Virus record (IMG/VR): IMGVR_UViG_3300038701_001349
Location: 1-39,042 of that record
Origin: a virus
DNA length: 39,042 nt
Reading direction: 5' to 3' (one strand)
Numbering within the stretch: position 1 is the stretch's first letter; the number at the start of each line of letters is the position of its first letter. This document shows positions 5,989 through 11,382 of this stretch, piece after piece. The translations under genes and the position numbers were made by a program. The notes under the pieces are model-generated. The model saw only the letters and a program-made list of their open reading frames with translations. It ran no database searches and was not told the origin of the DNA.

Positions 5989-6255
5989 CTACCTCTCGTT
6001 CATTGTTTCTGCGATAAATACGTCGTTATCTATCTCAGAGTCAGATTCTTTTTCTCGTTGTTCGTCTTCATCCATCTCATAGTAATGAGCCCGACAGACT
6101 GCGTTTAAATATTGCTGCATATCTTCTGGTGAGAATGCAGAATAGGTTTTGCCTGCATGATGAAACGTGGCTCTAGTGCAAAGCGTTCCGCAGTGTTCAA
6201 CTTCTACCAAGCCGCCAACCACTTTAAAGCTGTCAATCTTAATATTGACGTTCAT
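5989..6255 (-). CDS. Hypothetical protein, 88 aa
   Basis: The first half has beta-rich stretches (VNIKIDSFKVVGGLVEVEHCGTLCTRATF) and the C-terminal third is very acidic (DEDEQREKESDSEIDND). No family recognised. It is coupled to the small membrane-protein gene above by an ATGA overlap and lies just before erf. Confidence 0.6.
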   Translation of the reverse strand: MNVNIKIDSFKVVGGLVEVEHCGTLCTRATFHHAGKTYSAFSPEDMQQYLNAVCRAHYYEMDEDEQREKESDSEIDNDVFIAETMNER

Positions 6256-6371
6256 TTGCGTTCCTTAAATCGTTTTATCTGCTCATCAAGTAACAGGATG
6301 AATCCAAGCAAGATAAACATGGCGATGAACTCTAAGATCAGGAATTCCATATTGGTGAAATGTTCAAACAT
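6252..6371 (-). CDS. Short membrane protein, 39 aa
   Basis: An open frame starts after a strong GAGGTGAGCG ribosome-binding site and ends with an ATGA overlap onto the next gene. Residues 9-28 are strongly hydrophobic (EFLILEFIAMFILLGFILLL) and are followed by a basic tail (IKRFKERK). This fits a single-pass inner-membrane peptide with its basic end in the cytoplasm. Function unknown. Confidence 0.6.
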   Translation of the reverse strand: MFEHFTNMEFLILEFIAMFILLGFILLLDEQIKRFKERK

Positions 6372-6636
6372 CGCTCACCTCCTTCTTGTCCGGCAAAAGA
6401 GAATTAACGTACTTATCAGAAACTTTAATTAATACCACTTGTCTTAAATCAAAGCTTTTTTTGTCTTCTCTGCGCGGTGTATGTCCGTAGCTATTGACAA
6501 CTAATTTGCAGACAACGTAGCTACCCTCTATGTGAAGGGTTTCAAAAACATCGCCTTTCCAACTGTTATCAGTATGGGATATCCACTCAGCCACAGTTAC
6601 GTAATCTCCTGTGCTAAACTCTAAATCAGACTCCAT
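6364..6636 (-). CDS. Hypothetical protein, 90 aa
   Basis: Soluble beta-rich protein (TGDYVTVAEWI, YVVCKLVVNSYG, RQVVLIKVS) with no family I recognise. The start is the ATG at 6636 behind GGAGGTGGAGTG, overlapping the stop of the upstream gene. Confidence 0.6.
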   Translation of the reverse strand: MESDLEFSTGDYVTVAEWISHTDNSWKGDVFETLHIEGSYVVCKLVVNSYGHTPRREDKKSFDLRQVVLIKVSDKYVNSLLPDKKEVSDV

Positions 6637-7118
6637 CACTCCACCTCCGGTATGCTGTCGTACTCTGCTGATAGCGTTTCTTCAGTGCAGGGGATCCAGA
6701 TGTCTTTCAGGTCTTCCCATGAGCCAGATTCAATCCAGTATTCGGCTTTGAGTTCGGCGTATGTTTTGCCTGTGTACCACTCAACACCTCTTTTCATGTG
6801 TTCGGCTACGTTTGACATTGAGTATGTAGTCCCGCTTTCTACACCCCAAGGCGCGTGGTGGAGTAATGTAAAAAAATAAGCCGCATTTATTTTTTTGTTA
6901 GAATATCCAGATTGCGATATTTCCAAATATTCAGCACAAGCATTAATTGGGTATTTTTTTTCCCCTAAAACAGTATGAGCAAACCATCCCGCAAAGCAGG
7001 CTTCTGTTCCGCAGGGGCTGTCTTCAGCTCTTTGATAAAGAAACTCAAACTTCTGTGATTCTGTATCTTTCCAGTTCAATCCAAACTCAATCATCTCTAT
7101 CGCGTTCTTTATATTCAT
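6636..7118 (-). CDS. Hypothetical Cys-x-x-x-x-Cys-x-Ala-Gly-Trp protein, 160 aa
   Basis: Starting at the ATG behind AAAGGAGAAGG, the protein carries CGTEACFAGW at about residues 38-47. This resembles a recurrent phage motif (CGTxACxAGW) in proteins of unknown function. Helix-rich, with several Trp and Tyr. It is the first gene after the possible attenuator at 7134-7166. An extended reading to 7181 would cross that hairpin and lacks a good ribosome-binding site. Confidence 0.6.
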   Translation of the reverse strand: MNIKNAIEMIEFGLNWKDTESQKFEFLYQRAEDSPCGTEACFAGWFAHTVLGEKKYPINACAEYLEISQSGYSNKKINAAYFFTLLHHAPWGVESGTTYSMSNVAEHMKRGVEWYTGKTYAELKAEYWIESGSWEDLKDIWIPCTEETLSAEYDSIPEVE

Positions 7119-7133
7119 AACCTTCTCCTTTAG

Positions 7134-7166
7134 AAAAGGGGAGGCGGTTGGAACCTCCCCACCGCC
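7134..7166 (-). promoter_or_regulatory. Possible attenuator before the leftward early genes
   Basis: On the minus strand GGGGAGG (7144-7138 partner) and CCTCCCC form a 7-bp stem (7138-7144 with 7154-7160) followed by TTTTC, a terminator-like element. A second stem, GGCGGT/ACCGCC (7161-7166 with 7143-7148), shares two bases with the first, so the two cannot form together. The element ends just before the ribosome-binding site of the 160-aa gene. It could control read-through into, or translation of, the leftward early operon. Confidence 0.45.
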
Positions 7167-7217
7167 AGCCATACAGTTCATTGGGTTAATTACTGGCGAT
7201 GGAGCAACAATAGCAAA

Positions 7218-7270
7218 AGCTAATTACCTTTGCAATACCAAAAATTACCTGAATTGAAAAATAATTAGCT
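7218..7270 (-). promoter_or_regulatory. Possible leftward promoter with flanking inverted repeat
   Basis: AGCTAATTA (7218-7226) and TAATTAGCT (7262-7270) form a perfect 9-bp inverted repeat around an A/T-rich stretch. On the minus strand a TTGCAA, 17-base spacer, TATTGT pair reads as a moderate sigma-70 promoter pointing toward the 160-aa gene. Weak evidence; no transcription start is certain. Confidence 0.3.
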
Positions 7271-7289
7271 GAGGTGACGAACGGTAGGA

Positions 7290-7493
7290 TTAATTGAGTT
7301 GCAACTTAAGAAGCTCTAGCTGATAGGTGGTTTCCATGTGATTAATCTGGTTCTCTTTACATAGCGCCCAGAATGTAATGCAGTTCACCAGAATGGCGAT
7401 AATGATGAGGGTAGGGAGGATTAAACTACGATAACGTTTCTTTGTTTTTTTACTTCTAATTGAGTGTAAAGTATTGGCTATATCCTGATTCAT
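7290..7493 (-). CDS. Small membrane protein near the repressor, 67 aa
   Basis: A basic N-terminus (RSKKTKKRYRS) is followed by one strong membrane segment (about residues 23-45, LILPTLIIIAILVNCITFWAL) and a helical tail. The positive-inside pattern places the N-terminus in the cytoplasm. It lies just downstream of the CI-like gene, where small superinfection-exclusion or toxin genes often occur. No family recognised. Confidence 0.6.
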   Translation of the reverse strand: MNQDIANTLHSIRSKKTKKRYRSLILPTLIIIAILVNCITFWALCKENQINHMETTYQLELLKLQLN

Positions 7494-7519
7494 ATAGTTT
7501 CTTCCTTGAATGTTTCAAT

Positions 7520-7533
7520 TTAACATTTGTTAA
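7520..7533. promoter_or_regulatory. 14-bp palindrome upstream of the membrane gene
   Basis: TTAACA-TT-TGTTAA is a perfect palindrome in the gap between the CI-like gene and the gene at 7290-7493. It is a plausible operator. Its half-sites differ from the cI/cro operator at 8063-8093, so a different regulator would be expected. Confidence 0.35.
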
Positions 7534-7584
7534 CACTGTACAAGGATAAAACATTAATTTTTGTGAGGTAGACCGAGAATTTAC

Positions 7585-7598
7585 AGACTAATTAGTCT
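7585..7598. promoter_or_regulatory. 14-bp palindrome after the CI-like gene
   Basis: AGACTAATTAGTCT is perfectly palindromic and lies just past the stop of the CI-like gene. There is no U tract, so it is not an obvious terminator. Operator or protein-binding site is a guess. Confidence 0.3.
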
Positions 7599-7603
7599 AA
7601 TTG

Positions 7604-8029
7604 CTAATCAGATAGGGAATTATACTCATTCGCCAGAAGCTCTGATAGCTGTTCTACGGGGAGTTTAAGTACTTCCTTCCCTTCGGTCTTGATCAGTATA
7701 TATAACGCCGCTGAGAGCTTGTGAGGGTTTATCTCGGCATTTATTGGGGAATGGTTGGCTTGTGGAGCGGGAATCTCATCTTGTTCTTCTAGCCAGTACT
7801 TTGGCAGCTTAAGCGCCCGTTCTACCTTTCGGCATATCTTGTCACCAAATAGCCTGCGTTCTGCAAGTGCGTTGCTTATCTGCGTTGGAGAGATTGGATT
7901 CTCATCAGGATCGATGCCGCGATTGATTTCAGCCGCCAGGTTTTCCTGTGATCTGTATTTATCAACCAGCTTTTTAAGCTGGACTAGCCGCACATCTTTT
8001 AATTCACTCATTTTCATCATCTTAATCAT
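7604..8029 (-). CDS. CI-like repressor lacking the peptidase domain
   Basis: Residues 8-85 match the helix-turn-helix domain of phage CI-type repressors: LVQLKKLVDKYRSQENLAAEI, SPTQISNALAERRLFGDKICRKVERALKLPKYWLEEQD. The remaining ~55 residues form a short, possibly dimerising helix. There is no S24/LexA-like Ser-Lys peptidase domain, which a classical CI needs for RecA-triggered cleavage. It is divergent from the Cro-like gene with a shared operator between. The start is uncertain among several close ATGs (MIKMMKMSEL). It is probably the lysogeny repressor, with an induction route that does not use self-cleavage. Confidence 0.8.
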   Translation of the reverse strand: MIKMMKMSELKDVRLVQLKKLVDKYRSQENLAAEINRGIDPDENPISPTQISNALAERRLFGDKICRKVERALKLPKYWLEEQDEIPAPQANHSPINAEINPHKLSAALYILIKTEGKEVLKLPVEQLSELLANEYNSLSD

Positions 8030-8059
8030 TTCCAGTTAAAAAAGAATTTCCATAAGCTA

Positions 8060-8093
8060 TTGACCGAACAATTATCATTTGCTATTGTCTGGT
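8060..8093 (+). promoter_or_regulatory. cro promoter with overlapping operator
   Basis: TTGACC (8060-8065), a 17-base spacer and TATTGT (8083-8088) form a rightward sigma-70 promoter. A symmetric inverted repeat centred on 8078, ACC-nn-ACAAT then ATTGT-nn-GGT (8063-8093), covers the whole promoter, so a bound repressor would block it. The predicted start falls at about 8095, the A of the cro ATG. No Shine-Dalgarno sequence is visible before that ATG. Confidence 0.65.
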
Positions 8094-8094
8094 A

Positions 8095-8280
8095 ATGAAC
8101 TTTAAACAATACTGGATACAATTAAGTCCGAAAGAGAAGAATGATCTGGCCGATCGTGCAAACACTCCCAAGGACTACCTATCTCAACTTGCTCACGGGC
8201 ATCGAAATGCTGGAGCAAACATCATTGAACGTTTAATGAAAGCCGATTCAAAAATTACTTTTCAAATGATGCGGGATTAA
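8095..8280 (+). CDS. cro: Cro/YdaS-like regulator
   Basis: A 61-aa helix-turn-helix protein: LSPKEKNDLADRANTPKDYLSQLAHGHRNAGANIIERLMKA follows the YdaS/Cro pattern (LA-x-R-A-x-T-x-x-Y-L-S-Q-L-A-x-G-x-R). It is the first rightward gene, divergent from the CI-like gene, and should bind the shared inverted repeat to turn off repressor synthesis. Its promoter appears to start transcription at the ATG itself, giving a leaderless message. Confidence 0.8.
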   Translation: MNFKQYWIQLSPKEKNDLADRANTPKDYLSQLAHGHRNAGANIIERLMKADSKITFQMMRD

Positions 8281-8359
8281 TTTTTTTACTAAAGCAAATG
8301 GAACGCAATGTAAACCCAGATGGAACTGCTTAGACAAACCCATAACAGGAGAGAAACAA

Positions 8360-8704
8360 ATGCAACAACGAGAATTGCATATCTTAGGTGGAATGTCAGG
8401 TGGAATAAAAATTCACCCATATTCCGAAATTGATAACTGGAAGGATGAGGTAGAAGCATTCAACCAATGTACACGAAAGCACACAGACCTGGAATATTCA
8501 GCCTTAATCAACATGGGCAAGGGTCACTTTTCTTCAGCACGAAGGAAGGGAACCGCTATGTATAAAGGCATTATCCCGCTTATGCGGTTTGAGCAGGACG
8601 CCGGAATATGCCAGTACATGCTTAAACAGTGTGGGTTGTATGTAGTCGATAAAGCTGACTACGCGCTGATACAGAACATCCGGAACGCACAAAAGGCTGG
8701 ATAG
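8360..8704 (+). CDS. Hypothetical early protein, 114 aa (CII position)
   Basis: It has a good ribosome-binding site (GGAGAG). No clear family. It holds a segment LINMGKGHFSSARRKGTAMYKGIIPLMRF that could be helix-turn-helix-like, and IHPYSEIDNWKDEVEAF near the start. It lies between cro and the replication gene, where lambdoid phages carry cII, so a transcription regulator is possible, but this is based on position only. Confidence 0.55.
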   Translation: MQQRELHILGGMSGGIKIHPYSEIDNWKDEVEAFNQCTRKHTDLEYSALINMGKGHFSSARRKGTAMYKGIIPLMRFEQDAGICQYMLKQCGLYVVDKADYALIQNIRNAQKAG

Positions 8705-8706
8705 AG

Positions 8707-9444
8707 TTGCATTACTACTACTTCAATATTGCTGATTATCGAAAAGATACAACGCACCTAACCCCAATGGAGCATTACATCTATCGTTCTTTAATGGACT
8801 GGATGTACTTGAACGAGAAGCCAATACCCAAAGAAACCCAGCGGGTTTTACGTTGGTTAGGGTTGGGTATTGAAGAAGAACCCAGCCTTTTAAATGTGTA
8901 CTCAGATTTCTTTATTGAACGTGATGATGGGTACATTCAAGCGCGAGTTTTCTTTGAGATCAACGAATATCACCAAAAAGCTGACATATCCAGAAAGAAC
9001 GGTAAAAAAGGTGGACGCCCTAAAAAACAACAACTTACAGAAGACAAGAAACCCAGAAAAACCCATCAGGTTAATTCTCAAAACCTAAATAAACCTGCCA
9101 GCAAGGTAACCAATAACCAAGAACCAATAACCAATAACCAAGATAAACATATATGTGCTTTTTCTGACTTTTGGAATTTGTACCCAGTGAAAAAACAAAA
9201 GAAGACAGCACAAGGTATTTGGCAGCGTAAAAAACTCAACGACAAAGCAGAAGAAATAATCACAGCATTGCAAAACCAGATTGCAAACGATTCTCAATGG
9301 AGCGCCGGTTATGTACCAAACCCAACAACCTATCTCAACCAAGAGCGATGGACAGATGAAATCAGTCGAGGAAGTCATTCAAGCCAACAAACTAAATCAG
9401 AGCAATCAAAGCAAGCTCTACGGGACTGGGTTAACCAAGACTGA
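8707..9444 (+). CDS. Replication initiation protein (O-like, DUF1376)
   Basis: A 245-aa protein starting at TTG. Residues 1-95 match DUF1376 (HYYYFNIADYRKDTTHLTPMEHYIYRSLMDWMY ... QRVLRWLG), a family found in phage replication initiators. A basic linker (KNGKKGGRPKK) precedes a repeat-encoded stretch (NNQEPITNNQ). The C-terminal part (about 150-220: FSDFWNLYPVKK ... YVPNPTTYLNQERWTDE) matches the shared phage replication-protein tail. It should bind the origin, probably the 7-bp repeats inside its own gene, and recruit the helicase loader encoded next. Confidence 0.85.
   Translation: MHYYYFNIADYRKDTTHLTPMEHYIYRSLMDWMYLNEKPIPKETQRVLRWLGLGIEEEPSLLNVYSDFFIERDDGYIQARVFFEINEYHQKADISRKNGKKGGRPKKQQLTEDKKPRKTHQVNSQNLNKPASKVTNNQEPITNNQDKHICAFSDFWNLYPVKKQKKTAQGIWQRKKLNDKAEEIITALQNQIANDSQWSAGYVPNPTTYLNQERWTDEISRGSHSSQQTKSEQSKQALRDWVNQD
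9108..9142 (+). repeat. Five tandem 7-bp repeats, likely origin iterons
   Basis: AACCAAT or AACCAAG is repeated five times without gaps (last base T, G, T, T, G). The array lies within the O-like gene, as lambda's origin iterons lie within O. It is flanked by the basic linker region and A/T-rich DNA. The encoded peptide NNQEPITNNQ recurs in phage replication proteins, consistent with a conserved DNA-level role. Confidence 0.65.
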
Positions 9445-9781
9445 CTTGGCTAACTACTGGCAAACCATGAGGGAGGCAACTAGCTATCGAGGTGTTTTTG
9501 CAGAACCCATACCACCGAGCGGATGGGAGAGGCAGCTATCAAGACTCACGATTCAGCAGTTGAGAAAGTCGTTTGAACGATACCTGGATGAAGCGCCACA
9601 GTTTCCACCCGATTTGCCAACCGTGTTGGAGTGGGCAAGAAACCCTAAACCGAACAAATACGGATCGTCACAAGCCGCATACAACAACGACGTATCCACA
9701 CAGAAACGAATTGAAGCGAAACACGCAAGCAAAGAAACCCGCGATTTTTACATGGAGCAAATCAAGGAGAAACTGAAATGA
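9356..9781 (+). CDS. Replication protein, P-like helicase loader candidate
   Basis: From this ATG the protein is 141 aa; in-frame starts at 9281 or 9446 (TTG) are alternatives. The central part (LTKTDLANYWQTMREA ... LTIQQLRKSFERYLDEAPQFPPDLPTVLEWARNPK) resembles the lambda P-type pattern in which a helical domain is followed by 'fPPslpefl-w-a'. It overlaps the end of the O-like gene, as P does with O. Function as a DnaB loader is inferred. Confidence 0.65.
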   Translation: MKSVEEVIQANKLNQSNQSKLYGTGLTKTDLANYWQTMREATSYRGVFAEPIPPSGWERQLSRLTIQQLRKSFERYLDEAPQFPPDLPTVLEWARNPKPNKYGSSQAAYNNDVSTQKRIEAKHASKETRDFYMEQIKEKLK

Positions 9782-9951
9782 ACCAACCAAAATTTCTACC
9801 ACTATCACCAATCGAGGAAGCCCAGATATCACTGGACAACATAGCTAGAAACATCGAACACAAAACCTCAGAGATTGGATTAAATGCAAAGCAGGAGATA
9901 GATCGGGTCATGGAAAGGCTAGAGCAAGAACTTAAACAGCAAGCTTACTAA
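9778..9951 (+). CDS. Short coiled-coil protein, 57 aa
   Basis: ATGA overlap with the gene before and TAATG overlap with the gene after, plus an AAGGAG ribosome-binding site, support translation. The sequence is nearly all helix with heptad-like hydrophobic spacing (EAQISLDNIARNIEH ... EIDRVMERLEQELKQQ). No family recognised. Confidence 0.6.
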   Translation: MNQPKFLPLSPIEEAQISLDNIARNIEHKTSEIGLNAKQEIDRVMERLEQELKQQAY

Positions 9952-10385
9952 TGCAGGGAGAATTTCACGTATTCCGTAATGCCAAGCAGTTTAGTGCATG
10001 GTTTGAGAGTGTCATGGATAAAAACCAATGGCCGTTCTGTTTACAGTCTCAATACAACATAGGCACACGGTCACTTCCTCAGAATGCAGCCATGCACAAG
10101 CATTTCGAGAACATAGCTGATGGTTTAAACGAATTAGGGATAGACCAGAAAGTTGTCTTTGATGTGAGAGAAACAAGCGTATTAACTAAATGGTCAGGTG
10201 ATTCGGTCAAGGAAAGTTTATACAAACCGCTGATGTTTGCATTGTTTAAAAAGAAATCCACCACACAGCTAAACAAAATGGAAGTGTCTTTGGTTGATGA
10301 AAAGCTGGATATGTGGTTTGCAGAAAACTTTCCTGAATTTGAATACCCGCTATTTCCGAATAGGGAGCTATTGAGAGATGAATAA
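9951..10385 (+). CDS. NinB-like/RSxxQN recombination-region protein
   Basis: A 144-aa protein with GTRSLPQNAAMHKHFENIADGLNELGID, then SVKESLYKPLMFALFKKKSTTQLNKMEVSLVDEKLDMWF and a final PLFPNRE. This follows a common phage family (RTxxQNxALHxYFxxLAxxLNxxG ... STTxLTxxEVxxVYxxLN ... PFPSxE) found beside nin-region genes and related in pattern to NinB. A role in DNA recombination is inferred from this context; no catalytic residues can be named. Confidence 0.65.
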   Translation: MQGEFHVFRNAKQFSAWFESVMDKNQWPFCLQSQYNIGTRSLPQNAAMHKHFENIADGLNELGIDQKVVFDVRETSVLTKWSGDSVKESLYKPLMFALFKKKSTTQLNKMEVSLVDEKLDMWFAENFPEFEYPLFPNRELLRDE

Positions 10386-10695
10386 ACACGACAAGATAAG
10401 AAACGGTTGGAACATACACGAGGACAGACTAGCACTTAAAGGCAGGGAGGAAGGCTTAACAGGCGCACAGATAAGCGAAAAGTATCTGCCGCATAGAACG
10501 CTAAACGCAATTAACTTAAGGCTTAACAAGCTAAATGCGAACGCCTACGGACAGAAGAAGAAAGATGTTTATTACATCAAGCCAGGATTAGCAGGCTGCG
10601 AGTTTGAGATGCCTGCACCAATCAAGCTGGACGAGTACAACACACAAGGGTCAGCAGAACATTCAATGTTTGGTCATGTGATTTATGAAGCGTAG
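10378..10695 (+). CDS. Myb/SANT-like helix-turn-helix protein
   Basis: 105 aa. Residues 10-53 fit a Myb-like DNA-binding repeat: W11 in GWNIHEDRLALKGREEGLTGAQISEKYLPHRTLNAINLRL ends with the 'R-T-x-x-A-I-x-x-R-L' pattern. The rest is unrecognised. It overlaps both neighbours and is probably a DNA-binding accessory protein of the nin-like region. Confidence 0.6.
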   Translation: MNKHDKIRNGWNIHEDRLALKGREEGLTGAQISEKYLPHRTLNAINLRLNKLNANAYGQKKKDVYYIKPGLAGCEFEMPAPIKLDEYNTQGSAEHSMFGHVIYEA

Positions 10696-11101
10696 CCCAG
10701 CGGATATTGCTTTTTCAAAATGTGTAAGAGAACGAAATGACTGGCATTGCGAGTATTGCAAACGAAGCTTTGAGCATAACAAGGGCGGGTTGCATTGCAG
10801 TCATGTGTTTGGAAGGGCCGCAAGATCAGTCCGCTTCGACAGTGATAATGCAATGGCCCATTGTAACGGATGCCACAGAAAACTAGAACAGCACCCATTG
10901 GAGTTTACAGCACATTACATCCAGGTAAGAGGGCAGGGCATACACGATATTCTGATAGAGAAGTGGCGCAACGTTAAACGCAAGATCACAAAGGATGAAG
11001 AAAAGGACATTGCCAAGCATTACCGCGATGAACTAAAGAAAATGGAACAGAAGCGCAAAGAAGGTTTTAGAGGTTGGTTAGATTTTATTAACTACGAGTA
11101 A
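10685..11101 (+). CDS. NinG/Rap-like HNH nuclease
   Basis: 138 aa with CEYCKRSF (residues 23-30), a CSHVFGRA segment, RFDSDNAMAHCNGCHRKLEQHPLEF, and a helical Lys-rich tail. Two Cys-x-x-Cys pairs and the D-N ... C-x-x-C-H pattern match NinG (lambda Rap) and related HNH nucleases, which resolve recombination junctions. Position in the nin-like region between a NinB-like gene and the late regulator agrees. Confidence 0.7.
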   Translation: MKRSPADIAFSKCVRERNDWHCEYCKRSFEHNKGGLHCSHVFGRAARSVRFDSDNAMAHCNGCHRKLEQHPLEFTAHYIQVRGQGIHDILIEKWRNVKRKITKDEEKDIAKHYRDELKKMEQKRKEGFRGWLDFINYE

Positions 11102-11105
11102 ACAA

Positions 11106-11282
11106 ATGACCGAACTAGAAGCACAAATAATCAACGTGATTCGCGACAGTGAAACACCTGAACAAGCAGCCAGAAAGATTATTGAGCTTTTAGTTAACTA
11201 CTGCCCAAAAGAATACTGCCATTTAGCGGTTAGATATGGAGAGAAAAGTGAACTGGATCAAGAAGAAAATACAAAGCTTTAA
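11106..11282 (+). CDS. Short hypothetical protein, 58 aa
   Basis: An acidic, helical open frame with Cys at CPKEYC. No family recognised. It starts four bases after the NinG-like gene and overlaps the next small membrane-protein gene. Support is context only. Confidence 0.5.
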   Translation: MTELEAQIINVIRDSETPEQAARKIIELLVNYCPKEYCHLAVRYGEKSELDQEENTKL

Positions 11283-11382
11283 AACCGACGTGATGTTATC
11301 TGAGCGTTCATGCTGTGAGGATATAGCGGTCAGCATCGCGGCATGTTTGGTTATTCTTGGATTAATAATCGTATTGTTATGA
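11236..11382 (+). CDS. Short membrane protein, 48 aa
   Basis: A basic N-terminus (MERKVNWIKKKIQSFK) leads to a hydrophobic C-terminal segment (about residues 29-48, DIAVSIAACLVILGLIIVLL). Its TGA overlaps the methyltransferase ATG (ATGA). It could be a tail-anchored inner-membrane peptide. No family recognised. Confidence 0.5.
   Translation: MERKVNWIKKKIQSFKTDVMLSERSCCEDIAVSIAACLVILGLIIVLL

Noticed and set aside
11343-11378. Twelve extra N-terminal residues on the methyltransferase
   Set aside because: The family begins with M-x-V-L-D-L-F-S-G, which matches the ATG at 11379, and that ATG overlaps the stop of the small membrane-protein gene.
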